NCBI GenBank assembly: GCA_009823395.1
Contig: CM020502.1
Coordinates: forward strand, 18,322,444-18,386,443
Direction: 5' to 3'
DNA length: 64,000 nt
Source: Thamnaconus septentrionalis
Lineage: Eukaryota > Chordata > Actinopteri > Tetraodontiformes > Monacanthidae
The notes beneath the pieces were generated by a model. That model was not told the DNA's origin and made no database searches. It was given only the letters and a program-made list of their open reading frames with translations. This document shows, in pieces, positions 44,602 to 55,838 of the stretch (position 1 is its first letter; each line of letters starts with the position of its first letter). Position numbers and translations under genes: made by a program.

Positions 44602-45956
44602 ACCCATAATCTTCAAGTACAACAAATAAACCTTTAGAACAGGGTACATAACATGAGAGCAAGTGCTCTTCCACTGAATATCATCACAGGTGTGATCCTG
44701 TGATGAGCACAGGGCTGATGGGAGCGCCAGAGCAAACAGAGTGAGGTAGACAACTTCACACTGAGATTTGGTGCCATTAACTAATGGGTGCACCTGTTTG
44801 GCAGAGTCATACATGTAGTGTTACAAGTCCTAGCGCTGCTCCACTCTGCACACGCGGGGAATGGATATCATCCAATGGAAACGCTGGGTTGGAAGCAGCA
44901 CTTCTATAATTACTATATCACTCCATTTCACAAGTGCTTCTGATCATCACGAACGGCACCAAGTGTTGCTCACCACTGTGACGGGTCTCTCACTGCCTTC
45001 TGCGTGAACGTAAGAAGGTAGCTGAGAAAAAAATCAATACCAGAGTACTTTTAGTAAATAAAGAAAAACGTAAACATAGTCAATTGTTTGGAAAACAGTT
45101 GTCCTGTCACAATAAGAGTTTCATAAAACAGCAAAGACAACAAACCGAGACCTGCCGAAAGTGAACATTTTCTTGCCTGTGCTATTTCCTTTACAGATAT
45201 TTATTGGACATTGTTACTTCTACTTATCCATCGTGGATGGAAATCACCTCTTTGCATATCAGCAACTTTTAATATTTCCTTTCAGTCTTTACACTGTGCC
45301 TCAAAGAGCCCTTCCTCTTTAGTGCGCCATTAATAAAGGTCTTTGTTGGTTCTAGATTCTAATTATGTCCTGTAAAGAGGCAATTTAACAAGCAACCCCA
45401 TCATAAATCAGGTCTACATTGTTATTTTTTTAATTATTATTGCAATAGGTGAAGAAAAAAATAGTAGCAAAAAGAAAAAAGAAACTGAATTAAAGAAACT
45501 AAATCTAACTAAAGATTAATCTAAGCAAAAAAAAAAAAACATTTGGAAATTCCCAACCTTTTCAGAAATGACATTGTAATTCAAAGAGGCAATAACATTC
45601 CTTGGTAGTTTTAATAGTAGGCAAACCATCTTGGAAACCACACACAGTATGAAAGAATATCAAAATCAATTGCAATGTTATAAAGAATCAAAGATTGTCA
45701 CTATACACCTTGTACTGCTCCTTCATACTCAAAAAGTTACCTGCTATGTGGAAGTGTGGGGGAACATATAAAACAAACAGAACAAATTTTCACACTTTAA
45801 AAAACAGCAACAATAATTGTGAATGAAACCACCCACAGAGAATCAACAAACCCACTCTTCATCCAACTGAAAGCACTAAAATTCAAGGATTTGGAGAACC
45901 ACAAAACCATTCTAGTCCTCCAAAAAAGCAAACCAGCGTCAGTTACCACATGGCAT
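44602..45956. other. Unique, AT-rich sequence, no gene seen
   Basis: No exon recognised. An A12 tract lies near 45528-45540. Confidence 0.6.
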
Positions 45957-45968
45957 CCAAATGTTTCA

Positions 45969-46101
45969 TTCATTCATTCATCCATCTTCTATACCCGCTT
46001 ATTCCTATTCAGGGTCACGGGGGTCTGCTGGAGCCTATCCCAGCTGTCTTAGGGCGAAGGCAGGGTGACACCCTGGACAGGTCGCCAGTTCATCGCAGGG
46101 C
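45969..46101 (-). mobile_element. 5'-truncated tRNA-type SINE copy 2
   Basis: The sequence CCGCTTATTCCTATTCAGGG ... ATCCCAGCTGTCTTAGGGCG ... TTCATCGCAGGG is the reverse complement of the SINE 3' part, with its (ATGA)-type tail at the left. It is flanked by the perfect 12-base target duplication CCAAATGTTTCA at 45957-45968 and 46102-46113. It breaks off within a base or two of the same SINE position as the copy at 24.9 kb. Confidence 0.92.
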
Positions 46102-46113
46102 CCAAATGTTTCA

Positions 46114-46996
46114 CACAAGGCAAAATAAACACAATCTCGGGGGAATATGTACGGACAGAAAAACAGCTTCTCCGTACAAACACAAATACACATCGCATAT
46201 CAGCAAAAGGAGTTAATCTGTGGAGCAGCTGTAGGGAAGACATGAAAACATGTACATAGCTCAGTAGGTTCAAACAAATGTGCACAGACATTGGATGGAT
46301 ACAAGATGATATGGATTTGTAAGGCATAAACCTTTCAGGTGGTTTTGTGTGGAGAAGGGGAGAATTACGTGTATGAGACTCACAGTGATTGGTGACAGTT
46401 GTGCCAAAGGAACCATGAAGCCTCAATCAATCAACAGTCTCAGTGCAGAGAGAAGAGACATGGCTCAGAGTCCAGGATCTTCTGAGAGCGGAAGAGCTGC
46501 TTTGAAGCTCATCAACTGCAGACGACAGTCAAAGGTCTCGGTCCAGGTGTGGTTGTGGGAGATGTCACTGTCTGACTTGAGCAACTTTTCAGGTTTTTCC
46601 CTTTTCTGTTAAAGGGTCCTCGAAACAAGTGCTTCTTGTCTTTCTGTTCTTTGGTGGGTAGCAACCAGCTGGATTGCCTCCACACACTATGCTGCAAATG
46701 GCTGCATTGAATCTCTCGCTGGCTTTAAATAACCAAAATCTCCAAAGTACAAAATAATAAAACAACAATCTAATGACACATTAATGATGACGTTAATAGT
46801 GATGAAGGAAGTATTTCTCCATTGCTTTTTTCAATTAAAATAATATGTCAATTAAAAAAGAAAAGATGGAAAGCGATGGCAGGGTAGATGGGACATAGAT
46901 AAGAATGAATAAGCATTCAATAATATTCAGAAATCTATCAAAGTTAAAAATGCTATTACGCAGATAAGAAGGGATGACACAATAATAACCAGAGTG
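46114..46996. other. Unique sequence, no gene seen
   Basis: No exon or repeat recognised. Confidence 0.6.
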
Positions 46997-47007
46997 ATAT
47001 TTGATCA

Positions 47008-47399
47008 GGCCAACACGGTGGCGCAGTCGTTAGCGCTGCTGCCTCACAGTAAGAAGGTCGTGGGTTCGATTCCAGGGCCCGATTCCGGGGCCCGGGCCTG
47101 GGACCTTTCTGTGTGGAGTTTGCATGTTCTCCCTGTGTCTGCGTGGGTTCTCTCCGGGTTCTCCGGCTTCCTTCCACACTCCAAAAACATGCATGTCAAG
47201 TCAATTGAACACTCTAAATTGTCCATAGGTGTGCATGTGAGTGTGAATGGTTGTTTGTCTCTATGTGGCCCTGCGATGAACTGGCAACTTGTCCACGGTG
47301 TCACCCCGCCTTCGCCCTAACACAGCTGGGATAGGCTCCAGCAGACCCCCGTGACCCTGAATAGGAATAAGCAGGTATAGAAGATGAATGAAGGAATGA
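47008..47399 (+). mobile_element. Full-length tRNA-derived SINE
   Basis: The head has an A box TGGCGCAGTCG at 47019-47029 and a B box GGTTCGATTCC at 47063-47073, a 33-base gap typical of tRNA promoters read by RNA polymerase III. The body (GTGGAGTTTGCATGTTCTCC, GTGTGAATGGTTG, GCGATGAACTGGCAAC) and the 3' part (CAGCTGGGATAGGCTCCAGC) end in ATGA-type units. The perfect 11-base target duplication ATATTTGATCA flanks it at 46997-47007 and 47400-47410. A short duplication of 'gattcc(a/g)gggccc' follows the B box. It is non-coding and depends on a LINE for movement. Confidence 0.93.
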
Positions 47400-47590
47400 A
47401 TATTTGATCATACAGGATTAAATAAAATAATGTTTTTAATAGGTAACGGTTAATCGGACAAATGTTCAGAATATAGAACAAAGATTGTCGAACACATACT
47501 GTTACAATGTAGAAAGTTCAGAGATGAAATGGTAGAATTAAATGAAAAAAATAAGTGAGTCTAATCCAGTTTGAACATAAAAGCAATTTC

Positions 47591-47606
47591 AAAAAAAAAA
47601 AAAAAA
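47591..47606. repeat. Poly(A) tract
   Basis: Sixteen consecutive A. Confidence 0.95.
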
Positions 47607-47881
47607 GCTTGGCCTCTTCAGAAATTCATAGCTGTGGTCAGTTATGCCTGCTAGCACTATAGCTCTGTAAGCTGAGACTTGAGAACATAAATGCCGTGAT
47701 GAGTGGGACAGACAGAGCAGCACTTTGGCTCTCAAGGATTAAATGGATGAGAATGGATGAATAAGCCAAATATCGCGTTGGGTAATTGTAACAAACTTGG
47801 AAATTGGCTGGAAAAGTTACAGAGTAAGAATGACTTGTTGGATGCAAGAGCCTCCTGTCCCTTCACACACCGAAGTAGAAT

Positions 47882-47882
<1 letters not shown>

Positions 47883-47931
<49 letters not shown>
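47883..47931. repeat. (GT)n microsatellite, longest in window
   Basis: About twenty-four uninterrupted GT units. Confidence 0.97.
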
Positions 47932-47932
<1 letters not shown>

Positions 47933-48056
47933 TTTTCCAGTGCAGTGTTAATCAGCACCTGCTGTGCAATTTCAAACGTGCCTGGTAACTTTCTTTTCCA
48001 CTGCAAAACTGTGCTGCCTAATAGTTGTAGTGACGATGTGTCTTGTCGTTTGTGCA

Positions 48057-48088
<32 letters not shown>

Positions 48089-48089
48089 C
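48057..48089. repeat. (GT)n microsatellite with GCGCGC end
   Basis: About twelve GT units followed by GCGCGCGC; the combination favours Z-DNA. Confidence 0.95.
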
Positions 48090-48460
48090 TAGTGTGTGGC
48101 CTGGCCTGGAAATTATCTGGTCATTCATCACTGCTGCAGCAGCTGAGGCCAAAGACCATCCATCTCCGCTCTTTCACAGCCAAGGCTGACACTCAAGGTG
48201 TTTGTATGACTTAATGTTCCTCTCTGCAGGATTTATCCTGTGTGTTTTTCTGCTCTGGTGTGCGTGCTTGTGTACGTGTAACTGCACAGGTCTACCCGAA
48301 CATCTCCCCCAGGCGTCCACCTCCGGCCACTTCACCGACGCAACAATGCCCAAGTGTCAAAGGTTGTTTGAAATCCGCTTTGCGCAAACATGAACGGGGG
48401 GGTTGTCTGTTGTTGTCCACGTTGTTGTTGTGCAGTCGCCTCATTAGCATCTTAGCCGTC

Positions 48461-48712
48461 CGTGTTTGTTATTTCACATCAGCAACGTTCGAGACGCTCT
48501 CCGCCGCGTTCGTCTGCTGAGTGTTTGGCAAACGCGGGAAGGCCAGCCGCTCTCATTGGCCGCCTCGGGCGACGACCCCAGAACTGTCGGCGCGCTCGCT
48601 CACTGCTTGTGTGTGTCCGTGTGGGTGCTTACAGTTGCGCGCCCGCCTCATTCTTCTGCTAAAGGTCAGCCGTCAGACGGTATTGAGCAGCGCTAAAGGT
48701 GAGAGGAAAATG
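48461..48712. promoter_or_regulatory. CpG-dense block, possible promoter
   Basis: About 22 CpG dinucleotides occur in the ~200 bases from 48470 to 48650, far denser than the surroundings. It contains a reverse CCAAT box (CTCATTGGCCG near 48556) and is followed by a good splice donor AAAGGTGAGAGG near 48699. No coding frame is recognised. It could be a CpG-island promoter with an untranslated first exon, or simply GC-rich unique DNA. Confidence 0.25.
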
Positions 48713-48925
48713 TGAAATATGTTAAGTGATAAAAAAGCGCGGAGCAGCGACGTCCCGGCCCTCTCTGCTGCCCTGCCGAGCCGGACGACAGCTGCCTGGC
48801 GATACACGGGCGAGGTACGAGTCTTATGGATGGGAGAGAGTAACTGTTGGAAAAGTTAGCAACTAGTTTATGATTAGAACGGCGTTGAGCATTCATTAGC
48901 AACACAATATATATGAAAATATAGA

Positions 48926-49110
48926 CACTACCAGTCAAAAGTTTGGACACAGCCTATGAATTTAACGTCTTTGACATTGCAGTTTTTCACTGAAGGCATC
49001 AAAACTACGTATAACGTACGTGCACGTATGTTACTTAACGTGCTTTTCTTTGCTGCATGATTACAATAATTAATTGTGAGAAGGTGTGTCCAAACTTTTG
49101 ACGGGTAGTG
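48926..49110. mobile_element. 185-bp inverted-repeat miniature element (Tc1/mariner type)
   Basis: The two ends are inverted copies of each other at 25 of the outermost 26 bases: left CACTACCAGTCAAAAGTTTG..., right ...CAAACTTTTGACGGGTAGTG. The 'CACTACC(A/G/C)GTCAAAAGTTT' end is characteristic of common fish mariner-like miniature elements. The expected TA target duplication is not intact. The inside is AT-rich and non-coding. Confidence 0.88.
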
Positions 49111-50820
49111 AAACTTCTGGCAAGTTAGAGGGAAATTTTACTAATTTTCCACCAACCAATTTCAGTGGTGGCTCAGTGATGTCAACATAACTGAAGTCTA
49201 CCATTCATTGAAAACGCTTGTGTGCTGTCATTTCTGTGTGCATGCAACTGCAGTCCAAGGAACATTTTGTTCTGTGTTTTGATTTTATGATGGAAGAAAG
49301 AGCTAAGAAGAGGCTGTGAAGAAAAGGCTTAAAGGCAAAACTTCAACAAATAAAATAATTAAGTTGAAAAGTGAAGTGCACTGTGAATTCTAAAGACAGC
49401 AGGGGAATGGAATTCTCACAAAATATAACACTCAAGTGGGTGTAGAAGCCAGTTAAGAGTCATTAGGAGTCAGAAAGGAACAATGAAAAAAATATCCAAA
49501 ATCATAAAGGCTGATAATCCACGATAAAGCCAAAATAGATGCAGCATGCAAACAAATAAAAACTACAGGTGCAGCTCGATAAAACTCATGGTTTTGTCTT
49601 TTATCGAATCAAAGATCTTAAAAGTATTCCTCCACAGAACAATAATGAAGAATCAATCTCACAGTTCTGGAAACATTTTAAAGATAAACCTGCTGAAATT
49701 ATTTTGCATATATTCTATTCTCCCCAACTTTTGAATTTTTTATTGGACGTTTTTGAGTCAGATCATTGTTCCCACCGCTTGTCCCCCTGTGTTCAAATCT
49801 CATTAAAAATAATAGCCCTCCTTTATATTAAATTTGGTTGCTAAGGAATAAACAAACCCAGAAAATAGGGGAAATAAAAGCTACTTTTGCTGCACACCAA
49901 TTGCCCTTGCATTTCCCCCCAACCTGGCAACCGAAGGAGGCCAAGGGAGCAACAGGAAGTGTTTTGAACGGAGCTTCACGGTGACGGCAGCGAACAGGAA
50001 GTGCCGCAACCAATGCAACGAAACAAAAGACGATTGATTTTTCGGTTTCAAAACTGATTGGCGCTGTGGCTCAGGTTGCCAGTCGCTGCTGGATTTTCCT
50101 CCGTCTAAATTATTTCAGGAGGACGCTGGGAGCCACGAGAACGCGGGCGAAGTTGGCTGGGAATTACAAACAGCCATTAGGTTAAGTCTCTGCTATGCCA
50201 TGAGCAAACACACACACAAGCTCGCGCGCGCATACACACTTTTGTTTTGTTCCCGGCCACCCTTTTAATATGAATCAACGGCATTGAGCGTCAAATTGGC
50301 ACAATAAATAAATAAGTACAAATTCTATTAAAAATGCATGGCGCTGATGAAATGAGCCGTGGCGGACATGACTAATTTACTCGCGGCTCCGAAGAGGTTT
50401 TGTGTTTTTCTCTCGTCCCATTTTTTGTTCAGTTTGGTTTTTTTGTCTTTGTTCCCCTCTAATGGAACATGGCCGCTTTTTGCAGAGGAGTTCACAGCTT
50501 ATCTTGCCTGCAGCGCCGTCGTGCCGCCGGCGAGCTTCTAAATGAAACGTGCCACCACGCCGAGCCACTGTGCCTGACGACCTTTCCCTGGCGGAAAAAA
50601 AATTGAAATTAAAATTCCGCGCTTGTGGCCCCACCCCCTTCCCCTTCCGCCTCAGGCGCTCTGACCCGTCGACGCAACTGAGCGGCTCATATGTTTACAA
50701 CAAACAATTTTTCTCCGATCCTTTGTCTGCGGTGGCGACGAGGAGCAAACGCTAAGTCGCTCTCTGTATTCGCACGCCGACTTTTTTCGTGCCAGCGCCT
50801 GTTTTAATTTGAACGGATTC
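49111..50820. other. Unique sequence, no gene seen
   Basis: No exon recognised. A 91-codon plus-strand frame at 49569-49844 has no recognised domain. The interval becomes GC-rich from about 50060 onward. Confidence 0.55.
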
Positions 50821-51390
50821 CAGGTGGCGCCGATGCCAAAGCCCACCCCCACCCCCCCCTCCTTTTGATCTGGCTGACATTGAAGCGGCCCTCCCCCCGC
50901 AGCCGACCTCCACCCCCCCCCTCCCCTCCCCCACCTCCCTCTAGACTCACCCACATCGTGCCATTTATCACTATTTTCCCCGCTCCCGTTTTTCCCTCAG
51001 GTGCTGCTTTTTTCCCCCCTCTTCTCCCCTTCAGCTTGAGCTCGAGATGGGAAAAAAAAAAAATCCCACCCACCTCCACCCTCTGGCCAGTCTCGTATCG
51101 CGGTCCCAGAGGCCAATATTTCCCCCCTCCACCCTCCAACCCCCGATCTTATATCCTCGAGGTTGAGGAGGTCAGCGCGGGAGCCGGCCACGGACGCCTC
51201 GTGGGCGGTGACCCGGGGGCCAACGTCCGCGGCGCAGGAGGTTAAGTCTCAGCGGTCCCCTGGTCGACCCGGGGCACGGATGAAGCGCAGACCCCTCCCC
51301 TCCCCCCCTCGCCACTGCCTGAGGCCCTTTTTTTAGTTTCTTGGCGCTGGGTGACCGTGGCAGGTGTGGGGAAAAAAAAAAAAAAAATTG
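50821..51390. repeat. Polypyrimidine- and C-rich tract region
   Basis: Runs of C and C/T lie at about 50840-50860 and 50895-50945, followed by A13 at about 51052-51064, further CCCC/TCC tracts to 51145 and A17 at 51371-51387. Long minus-strand frames here are Gly-rich shadows of these tracts. Confidence 0.8.
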
Positions 51391-54357
51391 GCTGTGATGT
51401 TTTTTTCCAACAGGCCACACATCCACCAAAGAGCACATCCAGACATCTCGAGGACGACTGGATGTCATTTTCTTTTTTAACTCCAGTGCTCACCAGGTAG
51501 TTCTGATTTATTTGCTTTTACTTGAGCATGTTGGTTGTAATCAGAAATGTTTGCGTTTATACACGTCTCAGTTTCAGACACTACATTACTGCTGCTTTCC
51601 CGATGGCGAGAAAGCAAATTTTGTTGTCTGCAGAAGTCGGGAAAAGTCTTATATCCTTACCTCATCCATGACGCTGAGTCATTGGTCGTTTTCAGCCATG
51701 TCGGCGTCACACTTTTCGAATTTGAATTGCGAAGCTCACTGAAGTGTGTTGCTGTGATCTCTCTCTCTCTCTCTCTCTCTCTTTTTATCAGATTGCAAAA
51801 CAGATGTGATTTAACAATAGCACAGGTGAAATTGCTAGAAACCAAAACTTGTATTTTTCAGTTGGACAACAACAAAGAGAGGCTTTTTTCTGTGTAAACA
51901 CAACATGGCAAGCCTGAACAAAAGTTAGTTAAGACTAAAAACTATTCTTCTGTTGGCCAACGTACCTTGTAATGATAAAGTTCATTCATAAACTAAAATT
52001 TGGCAAACACTGGCAGGATTTCCATCAGTGCTTTTGTTTCTTGTTGGGTGAAGATAAAAACCATGAGTGTATTTAACTTACTTCCTGGGTCAGAAAACCT
52101 TCCGTTCGGCTTTTGGATTGGAATTAGAAAAGTAAATGGTAATTTATTAATTAATTAATTCAACCTTCATGTAATTCATGTAAATGTAACAAGAGGAAAT
52201 TCATTATTTGGGTTTTGGTTCTTCTCCACAGGATTTGAACAAATTCAATTTCCACTTCATGAATTTAAAGATTAAAACACTTTGCTTCTGTCGAAGCATG
52301 AAATATCTCAGTACTGAGATTTGTGCATCCAGTGAATAGGGAGACACTTCCAAAACCCTGAGAAGCAATAATAAGTTTTCTCAATGTGTATATAAAATAT
52401 TAGATTTTCTCCCATGTGAGAAATGTAATCAATTTGTTTATCTAATTGTAAAATAAAAGAGTGAATCAATGCAAAAATGATATTTTATGCATGGCAATCT
52501 ATTCAAAAGCAGTAGAGCAGCTGTTATTGTTTTGTGCTAATGGATTGAGCCAAGTATGTCTGTGAATGACAATTACTGTCAGATCTCTCAGAAAAGGAAA
52601 GTGAATTTGAATTGCTAATTATTAATTATCTGCACCAGAAAGTTATATTAGTTCCATCTCACTACGTTTTAAAGACTGATTTAATCGCACCATTAAATCT
52701 TCAAACTTCAATATGAAATATTGAATTTGGCAAAGCACAAAAAAACCCTCCATGATGTTCCTACATAAAAATAACAGACACTTGCTTTTAGAGTTCAGGC
52801 CTTCTGGGCAAAAGTAGTGAATGACTCTGGGCTCAGCCTCTGGACACTGTCAAGAAGACACTGTTTGAAAAACTGTCTTGTAGCCTAACCGACCCTTTGC
52901 AAAGCCCCTCTTTAGAGCGACCACTGCCGAGGGATTGTAAAGTTCTTCACCCTCCCAAAGATGGAAAGCTAAGATGAGAGATGTCGGCAACGGACAAATT
53001 AGTAAGCATGGCACTTTTTAAAATGTTCCTGATGGTACCTGGTAGTACCTGAAGGACTGGGCTTGTTTGGAGTTAAAATTAACAACACAAGTTGCTTTCT
53101 TCCATTTCTTTGTCTTCTTTTGTGGCGTGTAAGAGCACCTGCAGCACGTTTCAAAGAACGATTCTGGTTGTCGAACGCTATGAATCAAAATAGTCCAGCT
53201 GTCTTTCAACAGAGAACACAGGCTGTGTTACTGTGCATTATCGAGCCACCCTGCAGTTCATGGCCTGACCCGTCACGTAAAGTTAACGCAACTTCTCGTC
53301 CTTCATCTAGATTTGCAGGCGAAGGTCGTAAGGACAGTCAAACACAACTGTGAGTAAACACAATGCAAAACCTCCGTCTCGTTGACAAGCCTTAATGTTT
53401 CTGGCGACGCTTCCGTCGACAGAAGCACCTTCCTGCTGAGGTTAAACTGTTTACACGAACCGCCGATAACCCCGACCGGCCTCCGTGTCGCTACAAATGA
53501 ATCAGCTAATTGAATGGAGCACAACCACATGTACACACAAAGCCAGAGGAGAGATATGAAAGGGTTCGCTTCCGTTTAGACTGAGCAGAATCTGGATAAG
53601 GCTGCGTGATTGTACCGTGTTCACAGCATTGCTGGTCTGCCACCTGCAAAAACAGAGCAGTACGCAAGGCGAAGGTCATGGCTGTGGCTGCAAGGGAATC
53701 TCTGTTGCAGGAGCTTTGAGAAGCTTGAGGTCAAGTTCTACATGACTGCGGTTCGTGCAAGTTCAGTTTTGCATTGCACTTCCACGACACTTAAGTCTGG
53801 TGACAGACAGATATGCAAATTACAATATGAACGCTCCCCATCTGAGTCTCTTTCAATAATTTTTCAGACACCTTCGCTTTGTTTAAAGTTAAATGTCTGT
53901 GTCCAAGCAGAAGCAAACTCACTTTCAAGCTTCCAGGTGTATTATGTCATCTTTAATTCATCTGCTAGCTGTGCAATAATAAATCATTCTCAGAGTAGTT
54001 ATTCTACAATTGCTACAATACTGACTGAGATACATCATGTGGGTGTCACTTTCAACTCAGGCAATAAATTGCTTCCTTTCATTGCAGAAAAACACTTCAG
54101 TGCTGTCGCACAACCTGACTTTGTTTAACTTTTCCCAATCTAGCTTGGGCCATCCTCGCTCAGTGTGACGCTCAAAAATGGTGGAAAACAATGTGACAAC
54201 AATGTCACAGATGCACACATTCTGCTCTTCACACACCTAAAAATCCCTAAAATGCAATGGTGTCAGCACTGAACTCAAATTTTTCCACTCAAACAGAAAC
54301 ATTCAAATTAAGCAGTCTTCTTCCTTTTTTTTCAAAAGAAACAAAGAAACAAAAAAA
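51391..54357. other. Unique, AT-rich sequence, no gene seen
   Basis: No exon recognised. A 172-codon plus-strand frame at 53610-54128 has no recognisable domain. A CT microsatellite lies at 51758-51782 and TTAATTAATTAATT at about 52146-52159. Confidence 0.55.
51758..51782. repeat. (CT)n microsatellite
   Basis: About twelve CT units, preceded by GTGAT. Confidence 0.95.
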
Positions 54358-54485
54358 AAAATTCTTCCAAGGGAAAAAATAATAATTAGCCAAAACAAAA
54401 TCTCTCCCAAGGGGAAAACACATTATTAAAAGTTAAAAACTCAAAATCACTCCAGAGAGAAAAACATTATCAGAAATGCGCAAAG
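54358..54485. repeat. Degenerate ~43-bp tandem repeat, three copies
   Basis: Units start AAAATTCTTCCAAGGGAAAA at 54358, AAAATCTCTCCCAAGGGGAAA at 54397 and AAAATCACTCCAGAGAGAAAA at 54443. Each then runs into an ATTAT/AATAAT stretch. Unit lengths vary between about 39 and 46 bases. Confidence 0.7.
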
Positions 54486-55820
54486 TACTAAAAAAAAATA
54501 AAAAAATAAGCGTTTCAAAATAAAACAAGAAGCATAAGTATAAGCATAAGTGAACTGACAGACAAGAACTTGACCCAAGAGTTCAGGAAGAGACAGATGA
54601 CTTCAATGCTGGAAACTGATCAAGGCTGTATCCATGGCTTAAATGTTTAATTCAATTTATTTATTTTAATAGCTTCATAGCCGATTCACAGCTGAAGCAA
54701 GCAGGGCGTTTCAAGCTAATGGCGAAGAAAAAAAAAGTCTTTATCATATATTGATTAAGATTTGGAGGTTGAAAAGATTTTTTTTTAATTAGGATTTACT
54801 TATCAAAATTCGCATTTCAGAACATCTGTGTTCTGAAACACAGGGCAAGCAATCAGAAATGACTGTTGTGCAAACCCAGCCTATACGTCCATTCAACTAA
54901 CTGTACATGTTAGAGATAAAAATTTAGCTGGCAGCCTCTTCGCCCAGGAGCTGAGATCAAGGGTGAGGTGAAACGGGGGGAAAATGGCGGATGGCGACGT
55001 GTGAGTTCTTGTCAGGCTGAGTCAAGTCCGACTCTGAACTCCATCTTCTGATCAAAGGGCCGCCTACTTCCCGACAACTCAGCCGGCTCTGTGCTGCGGG
55101 AAACTTCAAACACGGTGGTCCTTTTGAGCTGCTAGCCACTTCGTTCGTGAGCGGTCTGAGAAGACTGCTGGCCCACCACCTTTTCTGATGAACACAGGGG
55201 TTTTTCTTGGGAAAAAACAACAGTCCCATCATATGAGCGAGGCCCAACCAGGACGTAGCACGTCTCAGTAAGGCGGCAATCATTCTAAACGAGCTGCTTT
55301 ACCGCCTGTGTATGGTAATATGTTCAATGGTAACATGACAGCTGAAATAAATTTGTCAGAGGTGGGAGGAATAACAATAAGGAACTCAACCCAAGGGGGG
55401 CAAACATCTCAGTGAGAAAGCACCAACTCAAACGCCGAGCATTCGCCAGTTCAGCTGAAGAGAAAATATAGTCGTTGCCATGGAAACTGAAAGTTGGTTC
55501 ACGTCTAGATGGTGGGGGGAAACTGAAAGAGTAGATAAAGGTACAAAATAATAATAATAAAAAAATGTTTTTTCGCAAGCGCTGATAAGGCCAAACAAAA
55601 GCTCGATCCTCATATCCATCCAGACATATAGGTTGGCTTCTGCCAACTGGCGCTGAGTTTAAAAGATCAGGAGATAATTGACAGCAGTATTTTAAACAGA
55701 CTCAGTACAAATTAAGGCAATTAAAGGCAATTAGGGAAAAAAACAACAACTAGCTAAGTGTGACAGGCAGAGCGAACACTTGGTTCAAAATACGTTGGAG
55801 AAGGAGAAGGCATTAAACAT

Positions 55821-55838
55821 CTTCTTCTTCTTCTTTCA
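55821..55838. repeat. (CTT)n short repeat
   Basis: Five CTT units followed by TCAGG, which by chance looks like a splice acceptor. Confidence 0.85.

Noticed and set aside
47019..47073. A and B boxes suggesting a tRNA gene.
   Set aside because: They belong to a SINE with a non-tRNA body, simple-repeat tail and target-site duplication; no tRNA cloverleaf is completed. The same holds at 32.1 kb.
53610..54128. A 172-codon plus-strand frame.
   Set aside because: No recognisable motif or family, and composition typical of AT-rich non-coding DNA.
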